A stretch of DNA of 9,807 bases, from the NCBI GenBank assembly GCA_934130025.1, contig CAKOXG010000037.1, positions 1 to 9,807 of the forward strand, in the 5' to 3' direction. Source of the DNA: an uncultured Clostridia bacterium. GTDB taxonomy: Bacteria > Bacillota > Clostridia > TANB77 > CAG-508. The position numbers and the translations under genes are program-made. Shown here piece by piece: positions 1 to 6,494 of the stretch. The notes under the pieces are model-generated. The model had not been told where the DNA came from and did not search any database. It was given only the letters and a program-made list of their open reading frames with translations. Numbering within the stretch: position 1 is the stretch's first letter; every line of letters begins with the position of its first letter.

Positions 1-1202
1 ACTGGTACATCATATACAAATGATGTGCCTTCCATCATGTCTACTAATAACAAATTTACAATCCATAGTAAAATTATAATCGCTATAATTCCTAATAAAA
101 TACCAAGTGGAATTGCAATTATTCCTATATATAAGCCTTCTAGTAAAACGCTTTTTCTTATTTGCTTTTTGGTTGCACCAACAGATGCAAGCATTCCATA
201 TTGTTTTGTTTTTTCTGAAACCGAAATGCTAAAACTATTTCTTATTACAAACACGCTGCTTACAACTATTATTACAATAATAACACCAGCAATTCCATAA
301 AGAACACTTAAGGTACTCTCACTAAGAACACCTTCAAATCTTAGCAAATCAGTATTAACATCTACATCAATATTTTGCGAAGTTTCAGCCTCTATTGTCT
401 CTTTAATTTGCTTTTCTACTCTTTCGTACTCTTTTGGATTTTTTAAAGTAATATAAATATTGTTTATATTTCCTGCATTAATTTCATTTTTACTATCTTC
501 ATAAGTAATTGCTGTATATCCAGGTGCAGTATATGGTTCAATATTCATACTAGGTCTTTCCATAATTCCAACAACCGTGTATTCTCTTTGAGCACTATCA
601 ACAATCTGCTCCTCGTAATTCTTGCTATCGCCTGTATCCCCTGTTTTTTCCATTATGTACTCTTTTGAAGAATTTGCAAGATATGGATTTTTCTGATTTT
701 GCTTGCTACCATCCATAAGCTTTCTTGTTCCCACATCTAGAGTAATTTTATCTCCAACCTTTATCTTAACTCTACCATTATCAATCAAATGTTGTGAAAT
801 AACAATCTCTTTTTCATTTTTAGCCATTCGTCCTTCTACCAATTTAAAAGCACCCTTAGTAAAAGCATTTTCATTCATAGAGATAAGATAAATATAAGGT
901 TTATCCTCATTTTGAATCTCGTCATATTTACTATACCCAAGCTCTTTCGTTGTAAAATAACTCTCAACAGAATTATTTTGTATTATATATTTTTGCTGCT
1001 CCTGTGGCACATTTGCAAATGCAACATGATAATCTCCATCAGCATTTTTTATAAGATTTATAAATGTTTGTTGTGCACTTGTAACCAGCCCTGCAACTGC
1101 ACAAACAAGTGCAGTAGATAGCATTATACCAATAATTGTAACAATTGTACGCTTTTTATTAAGCAATAAATTTTTCTTAGTCAATTTATTTAAAATATTC
1201 AT
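1..1202 (-). CDS. ABC transporter permease, FtsX/MacB type (3' end outside window)
   Basis: This is the membrane subunit of an ABC exporter, and its partner ATPase gene lies just upstream. The open frame runs from an ATG at 1202-1200 to the left edge without a stop: about 400 residues, with the C-terminus missing. Visible in order are a basic cytosolic N-terminus, one membrane helix (about residues 20-42), a roughly 250-residue polar extracytoplasmic domain like the MacB periplasmic core, a second helix (about 297-320), a cytosolic stretch with the FtsX-family signature (SVSEKTKQYGMLASVGATKK, about 323-342), and a long hydrophobic region (about 350-380). Family members are often 750-900 residues with two FtsX modules, so about half is probably seen here. 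An AAGGAG ribosome site lies 8 nt before the ATG, and the gap to the ATPase stop is 38 nt, so the two form an operon. The cargo (peptide, lipoprotein or antibiotic) cannot be told from the sequence. Confidence 0.9.
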   Translation of the reverse strand, partial: MNILNKLTKKNLLLNKKRTIVTIIGIMLSTALVCAVAGLVTSAQQTFINLIKNADGDYHVAFANVPQEQQKYIIQNNSVESYFTTKELGYSKYDEIQNEDKPYIYLISMNENAFTKGAFKLVEGRMAKNEKEIVISQHLIDNGRVKIKVGDKITLDVGTRKLMDGSKQNQKNPYLANSSKEYIMEKTGDTGDSKNYEEQIVDSAQREYTVVGIMERPSMNIEPYTAPGYTAITYEDSKNEINAGNINNIYITLKNPKEYERVEKQIKETIEAETSQNIDVDVNTDLLRFEGVLSESTLSVLYGIAGVIIVIIVVSSVFVIRNSFSISVSEKTKQYGMLASVGATKKQIRKSVLLEGLYIGIIAIPLGILLGIIAIIILLWIVNLLLVDMMEGTSFVYDVP

Positions 1203-1240
1203 TGTATAATCTCCTTTTTCGCCCATAAGGCTTCTTTTTA

Positions 1241-1924
1241 TTAGGCAAAGTTTTTCTCATCTTTTATTATTTTTCCATCTTCTATTGTTATAACTCTTTC
1301 CGCCTCTTTTGCAATTTCTAAATCATGTGTAATTATTACAACAGTTTGATTAAACTTTTTATTTGATAGTTTCAATAATGAAATTATTTCATCACTTGCC
1401 TTCGAATCTAGATTTCCGGTTGGCTCATCTGCAAGCATTAATGCTGGATTGTTTATCATTGCTCTTCCTATTGATACACGTTGTTGTTGCCCTCCAGATA
1501 ACTGGTTTGGAAGGTGCTTTTCTCTTTTCTCCAATCCCAAAGTCTTTATTAAATCATTCAACCTTTTTTCATCTACCTTTTGTCCGTCTAGGTCGCATGG
1601 CAGGGTTATGTTTTCCTTAACATTTAATATAGGAATTAAATTGTAAAATTGATAAATTAGACCAATTTGCCTTCTTCTAAATATTGCTAAATTATCATCA
1701 TTTAAAGAATAAATATCCTTTCCATCTATAAATACTTTGCCAGATGTTGGTCTATCCACTCCTCCAAGCAGATGTAGCAATGTTGATTTTCCGCTTCCAC
1801 TTGCACCTACTATTGCAACAAACTCTCCCTTCTCTATTGAAAAAGAAACATGGTCAACTGCATTAACCTGATTTTCACCTTTCCCATAAGTTTTAACTAA
1901 ATCTTCAACTCTTAAAATTTCCAT
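1241..1924 (-). CDS. ABC transporter ATP-binding protein (MacB/LolD-like)
   Basis: This cytosolic nucleotide-binding subunit powers the adjacent FtsX-type permease by ATP hydrolysis. All the canonical ABC motifs are present in 227 residues, the normal length for this class: Walker A GASGSGKST (40-48), Q-loop Gln92, signature LSGGQ (142-146), Walker B LMLADEP (162-168) with catalytic Glu167, D-loop NLDS (171-174) and switch His200. The EPTGNLD sequence and the stand-alone layout are typical of MacB/LolD/FtsE-type exporters rather than importers. The start ATG at 1924 has a GAAAGGA site upstream at good spacing. Annotation as an ABC ATPase is secure. The specific transporter class is inferred from the permease partner. 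No two-component regulator, as found beside bacitracin-type transporters, is seen upstream. Confidence 0.97.
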   Translation of the reverse strand: MEILRVEDLVKTYGKGENQVNAVDHVSFSIEKGEFVAIVGASGSGKSTLLHLLGGVDRPTSGKVFIDGKDIYSLNDDNLAIFRRRQIGLIYQFYNLIPILNVKENITLPCDLDGQKVDEKRLNDLIKTLGLEKREKHLPNQLSGGQQQRVSIGRAMINNPALMLADEPTGNLDSKASDEIISLLKLSNKKFNQTVVIITHDLEIAKEAERVITIEDGKIIKDEKNFA

Positions 1925-1971
1925 TATGTTTTCCTTTCTTGAAAAATTGTATTTTCAATTTTTTTACTAAA

Positions 1972-1977
1972 ATTATA
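1972..1977 (-). promoter_or_regulatory. Candidate -10 box for the ABC exporter operon
   Basis: A perfect TATAAT on the minus strand lies 48 nt upstream of the ATPase start. No convincing -35 sits at 16-18 nt, so an activator may be needed or the call may be wrong. Between this box and the ribosome site is a perfect A/T-rich inverted repeat, AAAAATTG (1942-1949) and CAATTTTT (1956-1963). It could be an operator or leader hairpin, but such repeats arise easily in this composition. Confidence 0.35.
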
Positions 1978-2011
1978 ATACTCTATCAAAGTGACAAATA
2001 AATGACATTGT

Positions 2012-2039
2012 AAAAAAATCCCGCATTTTTTGCGAGATT
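2012..2039 (-). terminator. Intrinsic terminator of the DnaB-like gene
   Basis: On the minus strand, a 9-bp stem (AATCTCGCA with TGCGGGATT, one G-U pair) closes an A5 loop and is followed by a run of seven T bases. It lies about 55 nt past the stop of the DnaB-like gene. The G-U pair forms only in the minus-strand RNA (it is a C-A mismatch on the other strand), and the T-run is on the same side, so the orientation is clear. Confidence 0.8.
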
Positions 2040-2092
2040 CTTATTTTATTCTAATTCAAATGCTCTTGTGCATAATTGATAAATGCGCAGCT

Positions 2093-3835
2093 TCAATCTT
2101 TTAAACGTAGATATCCAAGCTCAACCCATCTATTATAAGCCAAATTCAAATTAAATAATAGCTTTGGTTTTGCGCCTGCTCTGTTTTTATCAACAACACA
2201 AGCATAATACCTTTCATCTGGGTCATCATAATTTTTTAAATCAAAGTAATTGTCATCTACTTCGTTTAATGAATATTCATATTTTCCATAGTTCTCTTTA
2301 TGAATTTGTTTAAATAAGCAAAGTGTGTCCAATACTTCCTTAACTGTTCTACTAACAGCTAAATCGTTTATATTTAGGTTAATTGGGTCTGTTGCAGTTT
2401 CTGCAAGTTGCAATGTTGACCCTATAAACATATTAAAGTTTTGTGCTAGGTTTGAAAGTATTGTAGCTGTTTTCTTTAACTCTTCACCATTTCCAATATT
2501 GTCTATATCTGTTTTTAATGTATCGTAAAATACATATTCAACGTGTTCTTTGTAATAATAATTCATTATAACTTTTTTAAGTTCATCATTTGTATGGTCT
2601 GTTATATTTATAAAGTAAATTGAATTATTTACTTGTTTATTCAGCCAATTCATTGCCTTTACTGTTTTGGTAAATTCAGTTGAAATTTCGGCAAGTCTTC
2701 TAGAAAATTCTGCTCTTGATTCTCCTTCTTTTTGTAAAACAAATCCATCTTTATCTGTTTCAACTTCACTTGGATTATCTGGCCTAAACTTAAATTCTAA
2801 AAGTTCCCCTTCTGTTTTCTTTATTTCTTGACCATGAAGTCTTTGTATGTCTGGATGATTTAATATTGTTGTTATTAAACATAACTTCATTTTTTCTTCA
2901 GACATTTCATTTGATATTATAAGAACCTTTTTCTTGTGTACTAAAGCGATATATGTAGCTAAATTTATTATGAATCTACTTTTTCCTGCATTTGAAGGCA
3001 TCGCAAATGCCATAGTTTCTCCTTGCCTAATTCCTTTAAATACACTAGATAGAATTTTAAAAGGAAGTGAAAGCCCATTTGTTAATGTATTGTCCCCTGT
3101 TACTAAAAAATTTGTAAGTCCGTCATTTAAAACAGATCTCTTAAATTTTTCAGTTGTGGTTACCTGGTCAATTGCGTCAATAACCTCTTCCACAGACATT
3201 TTGTCGTACAAATCATAACTTACTATTTCAGCAATTTTTTCCTGTGTATGTCTAATAGGGTTATTTTTGCAACTTTTTCTTAAGATAAATAATTTTTTTA
3301 GTTCTGTATATGTTTTCTCCATAGTAAACTTAGAGTCTTCATAATCCATTTGGATCTGATATTTTAAATCAGTTAGTTTTTCTGGATTTCTTGCAAAATT
3401 AAAATCTCTTTTTGCAATTTCTGGAGCATATTGTTCAGCATCTGTAAACAGTACTGTTTTGTATATTTCAAACATTTCCTCATCTTGAAAACAACAGTCC
3501 TCATAAAGAAAATAATAAGCCGATATTTGTTTTACATCATTTAGCAATAACCCTATATATCTTTTTTCAAGAGTTGTATCAGCTAGCTCTTTTGGGTAAC
3601 CAACTTCTTCCTCTTTTTTTCTTTCCCTTACTTGAGCTTCTTTTTCTTTTACTTCCTGGTAATCAATGTATTCTATGTTCCCAAAAGTTTGCAATTTTCT
3701 AAGTTCTTCTAGTGCTTCTTGATATTTATTTGCATCTAGATATTCCCTTATTTGCTCTACTATAGCTCTATTTTTATCTGTAACTTTTATTCTATCTAAT
3801 AAATCATTTATTATTTTTTTATTTTCATTTGCCAT
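2093..3835 (-). CDS. Divergent DnaB-type helicase/RecA-like ATPase
   Basis: This is a hexameric-helicase-like ATPase related to the replicative DnaB family, 580 residues from the preferred ATG. It has a charged N-terminal extension (1-85), then a stretch resembling the DnaB N-terminal helical domain (LEKRYIGLLLNDVKQISAYY, about 89-108). The C-terminal RecA-like domain has a P-loop MPSNAGKS (279-286), the DnaB H2-like motif ISNEMS (307-312, matching SLEMS), a Walker B-like YVFYDTL (434-440), a Gln motif GSTLQLAE (472-479) and a closing KNRAG (550-554), matching the KNRnG strand of DnaB. DnaB is usually about 440-470 residues, so this is longer. The alternative start is GTG at 3844. The AGAGAGGA site is only 2 nt from that GTG but 11 nt from the ATG at 3835, so the ATG is preferred. 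The gene is monocistronic, with its own terminator. It could be a phage- or plasmid-derived helicase or a lineage-specific paralogue; primary replicative function is not shown. Confidence 0.85.
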   Translation of the reverse strand: MANENKKIINDLLDRIKVTDKNRAIVEQIREYLDANKYQEALEELRKLQTFGNIEYIDYQEVKEKEAQVRERKKEEEVGYPKELADTTLEKRYIGLLLNDVKQISAYYFLYEDCCFQDEEMFEIYKTVLFTDAEQYAPEIAKRDFNFARNPEKLTDLKYQIQMDYEDSKFTMEKTYTELKKLFILRKSCKNNPIRHTQEKIAEIVSYDLYDKMSVEEVIDAIDQVTTTEKFKRSVLNDGLTNFLVTGDNTLTNGLSLPFKILSSVFKGIRQGETMAFAMPSNAGKSRFIINLATYIALVHKKKVLIISNEMSEEKMKLCLITTILNHPDIQRLHGQEIKKTEGELLEFKFRPDNPSEVETDKDGFVLQKEGESRAEFSRRLAEISTEFTKTVKAMNWLNKQVNNSIYFINITDHTNDELKKVIMNYYYKEHVEYVFYDTLKTDIDNIGNGEELKKTATILSNLAQNFNMFIGSTLQLAETATDPINLNINDLAVSRTVKEVLDTLCLFKQIHKENYGKYEYSLNEVDDNYFDLKNYDDPDERYYACVVDKNRAGAKPKLLFNLNLAYNRWVELGYLRLKD

Positions 3836-3891
3836 TTTAATCACATTCCTCTCTATCTTTAATACAATTTTTCATTCAATTTCATTCTCAT

Positions 3892-3920
3892 CTTTTATAT
3901 ATTTTCACTTATTCTATCAA
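3892..3920 (-). promoter_or_regulatory. Candidate promoter of the DnaB-like gene
   Basis: On the minus strand, TTGATA (3915-3920, five of six to the -35 consensus) is followed after 17 nt by TAAAAG, or after 15 nt by TATAAA (3894-3899). Transcription would start about 50 nt before the ATG. The -35 lies inside a perfect 7-4-7 inverted repeat, TATCAAA/TTTGATA (3915-3932), so a bound repressor would block it. A TATAAT further upstream has no -35 partner. Confidence 0.4.
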
Positions 3921-3932
3921 ACTTTTTTGATA
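3915..3932. promoter_or_regulatory. Candidate operator palindrome over the DnaB-like gene's -35
   Basis: TATCAAA and TTTGATA form a perfect 7-bp inverted repeat with a 4-nt CTTT spacer, in the intergenic region shared with the XRE regulator and overlapping the predicted -35 of the divergent gene. The size suits a dimeric helix-turn-helix protein. It is A/T-rich, so chance is possible. Confidence 0.35.
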
Positions 3933-4006
3933 AATTCAATTATAATTTAAAAACCATTTATATAAAACAAATATTTCGACAATAATCTTCTTTAATCGCC
4001 TTATGT

Positions 4007-4020
4007 TCGGATGTTTCCGA
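4007..4020. promoter_or_regulatory. Candidate operator: TCGGA-4-TCCGA palindrome
   Basis: TCGGA and TCCGA form a perfect 5-bp inverted repeat around TGTT, just upstream of the regulator's promoter. It is G/C-rich compared with the surrounding DNA, which makes a chance match less likely than for the A/T palindromes nearby. XRE-family regulators commonly bind such short dyads to control themselves and a divergent gene. Assignment to this regulator is inference from position. Confidence 0.45.
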
Positions 4021-4039
4021 TTATTTTTAAGAATTAGTT

Positions 4040-4048
4040 TGCTATACT
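4040..4048 (+). promoter_or_regulatory. Extended -10 promoter of the XRE regulator gene
   Basis: TGC-TATACT is an extended -10 (TGn followed by five of six bases of TATAAT). The matching -35 position holds only a weak TTATTT, a usual compensation in extended -10 promoters. Transcription would start near 4055, giving a leader of about 25 nt. An ACTTAT/ATAAGT inverted repeat (4046-4063) overlaps the start point and could be another operator half-site pair. Confidence 0.5.
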
Positions 4049-4079
4049 TATCAATATATAAGTTAGGAGGTTTATTATA

Positions 4080-4355
4080 ATGCTATCTTCTGAAGCAATT
4101 AATCTTAGAATTACACAATTATTAAAAGAACGAGATTTATCTGCTTATAAACTTTCATATTTAGCAGGTATTTCCAATTCTATTATTAGTGATTTTCGTC
4201 GTGGCAAAGTTAAGGAACCTACTGTAAGCTCTTTAATTCATATATGCGAAGGATTCAATATTGAACTTAAAGACTTTTTTGATTCTCCATATTTTAAGGA
4301 CGTTGAAGCAATTGACAGGCCTGACAAATCAGGGAATAAAAATCAAGCAATCTAA
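4080..4355 (+). CDS. Small XRE-family helix-turn-helix regulator
   Basis: A 91-residue protein consisting almost entirely of one Cro/C1-type DNA-binding domain. The helix-turn-helix is visible at about residues 20-50 (SAYKLSYLAGISNSIISDFR), followed by the usual closing helices (PTVSSLIHICEGFNIELKDF, 47-66). A short polar tail of about 20 residues follows, with no ligand or protease domain. The ribosome site TAGGAGG lies 9 nt before the ATG. It is the only plus-strand gene in the window, reads divergently from the DnaB-like gene and converges on the glycolipid-type cluster, with a terminator between. The likely role is a dimeric repressor of itself and perhaps the divergent gene. Small XRE proteins like this are widespread in Clostridia, both chromosomal and in mobile elements, so a prophage origin cannot be decided from this alone. 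Confidence 0.9.
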   Translation: MLSSEAINLRITQLLKERDLSAYKLSYLAGISNSIISDFRRGKVKEPTVSSLIHICEGFNIELKDFFDSPYFKDVEAIDRPDKSGNKNQAI

Positions 4356-4390
4356 AAGAAAAGCCTAAAATTTTTTAGACTTTTCTTTCT
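4355..4390. terminator. Bidirectional intrinsic terminator between convergent genes
   Basis: A 16-position stem (AAAGAAAAGCCTAAAA at 4355-4370, TTTTAGACTTTTCTTT at 4373-4388) has one mismatch, which becomes a G-U pair in minus-strand RNA. T-rich tracts lie on both sides. It starts on the last base of the regulator's stop codon and lies just past the stop of the convergent pilin-like gene, so it can end both transcripts. Confidence 0.75.
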
Positions 4391-4398
4391 TTTGCATT

Positions 4399-4638
4399 TT
4401 ATTTATTATAAATTTGTTTTGTAAGTTCTTCTCTTTCCTTTTCTTCATTTTCAGCTTCTTTTTCTACTTGGTTTTTTACATCTGTTGCCTTTTTTATTAA
4501 CCCATTGTCTCCCGTAACTAATCTTATGCTTACTCCTGCAAGAATAAATATTGCCACCATTGTAACCACTAACGCAATAAGGGTAATTCCATGTTCATTA
4601 TCTATTTTTTTATTTTTTTTGCTCTGCATGTTTTTCAT
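4399..4638 (-). CDS. Mini type IV pilin-like membrane protein
   Basis: A 79-residue protein with the layout of a class III signal/type IV pilin N-terminus: a short basic-polar leader ending in Gly (MKNMQSKK...EHG, 1-17), then ITLIALVVTMVAIFILAG (18-35) as the hydrophobic helix. A charged, coiled-coil-prone tail of about 40 residues (KNQVEKEAENEEKEREEL) follows, with no globular pilin head. The canonical Glu5 after the predicted Gly-Ile cleavage point is replaced by Ala, a pattern known from many gut Clostridia proteins. An in-frame start exists at 4710, overlapping the previous gene. The ATG at 4638 is preferred because a GGAGG lies 11 nt before it and the extra N-terminus would spoil the leader. 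It is the last gene of the cluster. Function is unknown: it may be a pseudopilin or only a membrane anchor. Confidence 0.7.
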   Translation of the reverse strand: MKNMQSKKNKKIDNEHGITLIALVVTMVAIFILAGVSIRLVTGDNGLIKKATDVKNQVEKEAENEEKEREELTKQIYNK

Positions 4639-4649
4639 AATAAAGATTT

Positions 4650-4654
4650 CCTCC
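4650..4654 (-). promoter_or_regulatory. Ribosome binding site deciding the pilin-like start
   Basis: GGAGG on the minus strand, 11 nt before the ATG at 4638. It favours the 79-residue form over the 103-residue reading that begins at 4710 and overlaps the preceding gene. Confidence 0.6.
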
Positions 4655-4699
4655 ATTTTCTCTTTAGAATCTACTTTTATTTTATATTTTTTTATACAT

Positions 4700-5473
4700 T
4701 TAGTCAACATTTTTTATATATTTTATGTGTTCTATATTGCTATTTTTGCTTCTTTCAACCATTTGATTATATACTCTATCTCTTAAGTCTTGCTGCCTTT
4801 GTTTTAATGGTAATTCCTTATTTGGATAAAAAGGTCCATCCACGTATGATACTAATTGAATTTTTGTATTATTTTTTCCATAACTTTGATATGTATTTGT
4901 TATAGAAAATGCTGGCATATCTAGTTTTACCGGATATTTAAAAGACACTGCTTTAAATGGTCTTATTTTTGTATAATATGGCCATATATGTGCTTCTGGA
5001 TATATTGTTATTGAATTTTTGTTTTTTATTTTTTCTTCTATTATTTCTAGAAAATTTTTCATTGCTTTTATATCTGATGGAATTGGTATTGCTCCCAACA
5101 TTTCAACTAAAGTTCCAGTTCCCTTCAAAGATATGTTAACAGGATTCACAATTAAAAAATTTCTTTTGGGATAATTTGCAACACTTGGTATGAATGTATC
5201 TGCAAATGGTTGAGTGTGGTTTGCATATATAAAATACCCCTTATTTTTGCATTTTTTTAATTTTTCTTTTCCAACAAATTTGTGCTTAAATTTTATTTTT
5301 AAATATCCTATCTTTATTGGCATACTTATAAAATTTTGCAATATATATGAGCATACATTCCAAACTGTTCCCTTTTTATACCTGAATTTTTCATCTATAA
5401 TCCTTGGCTTTAGTTTTGATGGTGCAAGCTCATCATTCAATTCATCTGTATAATACAATATTTTTTGTTCCAT
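4700..5473 (-). CDS. PlsC-like lysophospholipid acyltransferase family protein, HX5D variant
   Basis: A 257-residue cytosolic or membrane-surface acyltransferase of the PlsC/AGPAT fold, which transfers acyl groups from acyl-ACP or acyl-CoA to a glycerolipid or similar hydroxyl. The catalytic block reads ANHTQPFAD: His86 and Asp92 are separated by five residues, not the usual four of HX4D. Block III appears as IYPEAHIWPYY (157-167) followed by Arg171-Pro-Phe, and block IV as LDMPAF (184-189). An amphipathic segment at about 37-60 may hold it on the membrane. The start at 5473 is chosen because GAAAGG lies 6 nt upstream. The longer frame from 5500 would begin on the U-tract of a terminator. It is a clear relative of the neighbouring 314-residue protein in overall block layout. 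The true acceptor is not known, and annotation beyond the fold would be guesswork. Confidence 0.85.
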   Translation of the reverse strand: MEQKILYYTDELNDELAPSKLKPRIIDEKFRYKKGTVWNVCSYILQNFISMPIKIGYLKIKFKHKFVGKEKLKKCKNKGYFIYANHTQPFADTFIPSVANYPKRNFLIVNPVNISLKGTGTLVEMLGAIPIPSDIKAMKNFLEIIEEKIKNKNSITIYPEAHIWPYYTKIRPFKAVSFKYPVKLDMPAFSITNTYQSYGKNNTKIQLVSYVDGPFYPNKELPLKQRQQDLRDRVYNQMVERSKNSNIEHIKYIKNVD

Positions 5474-5479
5474 AAAAAA

Positions 5480-5485
5480 CCTTTC
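5480..5485 (-). promoter_or_regulatory. Ribosome binding site deciding the start of the second PlsC-like gene
   Basis: GAAAGG on the minus strand, 6 nt before the ATG at 5473 and only 15 nt after the T-run of the upstream terminator. It supports the shorter of the two possible starts. Confidence 0.6.
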
Positions 5486-5500
5486 TAAGATTATTTTCAT

Positions 5501-5529
5501 AAAAAACTGTGGATGTATGTCTCCACAGT
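5501..5529 (-). terminator. Strong intrinsic terminator between the two PlsC-like genes
   Basis: On the minus strand, a perfect 8-bp stem (ACTGTGGA, TCCACAGT) with an 8-nt loop is followed directly by six T bases. It lies 16 nt past the stop of the 314-residue acyltransferase and just ahead of the ribosome site of the next gene. No good new promoter is seen in the short space after it, so the downstream genes probably depend on readthrough or on a promoter inside the upstream gene. Confidence 0.85.
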
Positions 5530-5545
5530 CTTCTATATTATTGCC

Positions 5546-6490
5546 TTATTCATTATCGTTCTTGAAAACTTCCTCAAAACTTCCACATGTATACTCAAGT
5601 GGAATTTTATAAAATTTTTCATACACATTTTTCCATAAATTTGCATTTTTTTCTTTCATTTTCTCTGTGTTCTCTTTTTCTGTTAAATCTGATTCTGGAT
5701 ATATTGGTTCTTCTACATTTATAGTGTACTCTTGTATGTTGAATCCATCTTCACCAATTATATTGCTTTCTTCCATTGTTATAAATACTGGTATTACTGG
5801 CACATTGTTTCTGGCAGCTAACTTATAGGCTCCATTTTTAAGAGGCTTTGGCTTTCTATAATTCCACCACATACTCTGCTCTGGGTATATTAGTATATAG
5901 TCCCCTTTTTGTAATATTGTATCTACAGCTTTCATGAAATTTACCATTGTTCTCTTATTTGAGCTTAATGGCAATGTGTCACAATTTCTAAAAAAGAACC
6001 CGTATAGTCCAGGGAAATTTGTATAATTTCCCTCTCTTATCACTTTATATAATCTCTTATCTTTGCCACTTTCCGATGTTCTAAACACTTTTTCAACTGT
6101 AAAACAGTCAAATGGATTAAAATGGTTGCAAGTTATTATTGCTCCAGTTTTAATTTTGTTCATGTTTTCTATTCCATTTATCTGCTTTATTATTAATTTG
6201 TTGTTTTTAAGCAGATTATCTAAGAATCTTTCTCCAACTTCGTTTGCAAATATTCTCTTAATTTTGCTAGACATTTTTTCTCTTAAATAATCTATGTTCT
6301 CTGGAGTTAATACAATAGTTGGTGGATCATCTTCAACATCAACATCGAATTTTCCCTCTTTTTCGAATTCTTCTATTTTTCTTAACACAGCTTTTCTGTA
6401 TTCATGCTTCTCCACTTGCTCTTTTTCTGTTTGCTGTTCTTTTTCTTGTCTTGCTTTTTTTGATATTGTAAGCAATTTTTTTGTATTCAT
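5546..6490 (-). CDS. PlsC-like acyltransferase with charged N-terminal extension
   Basis: A 314-residue acyltransferase of the PlsC/AGPAT fold. Visible blocks are the HX4D motif in CNHFNPFD (His123, Asp128), a middle block around GLYGFFFRNCDTLPLS (161-176), the IYPEQSMWW block (201-209) followed by RKPKPLKNGAYKLA (212-225), and the hydrophobic PVIPVFIT (231-238). The first 60 residues are an unusual Lys/Glu-rich, coiled-coil-like extension; the core alone would be of normal PlsC size. No transmembrane helix is evident. The AGGAGA ribosome site lies within the last codons of the upstream glycosyltransferase gene (stop at 6495, start at 6490), so translation is probably coupled. Together with the GT8 pair it suggests acylation of a glycosylated lipid or related precursor. 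The acyl donor and acceptor are unknown. Confidence 0.9.
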   Translation of the reverse strand: MNTKKLLTISKKARQEKEQQTEKEQVEKHEYRKAVLRKIEEFEKEGKFDVDVEDDPPTIVLTPENIDYLREKMSSKIKRIFANEVGERFLDNLLKNNKLIIKQINGIENMNKIKTGAIITCNHFNPFDCFTVEKVFRTSESGKDKRLYKVIREGNYTNFPGLYGFFFRNCDTLPLSSNKRTMVNFMKAVDTILQKGDYILIYPEQSMWWNYRKPKPLKNGAYKLAARNNVPVIPVFITMEESNIIGEDGFNIQEYTINVEEPIYPESDLTEKENTEKMKEKNANLWKNVYEKFYKIPLEYTCGSFEEVFKNDNE

Positions 6491-6494
6491 TCAA

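Noticed and set aside
703..1121. Plus-strand open frames opposite the permease
   Set aside because: The minus strand here codes a continuous, recognisable FtsX-type permease. The plus-strand frames have no ribosome site or family features.
4639..4710. Longer 103-residue form of the pilin-like protein
   Set aside because: It would overlap the preceding gene and bury the basic leader. A GGAGG site points to the ATG at 4638.
5474..5500. Extra nine N-terminal codons of the second PlsC-like gene
   Set aside because: An ATG at 5500 would lie on the terminator's T-run with no SD in front of it. The ATG at 5473 has GAAAGG at the right distance.
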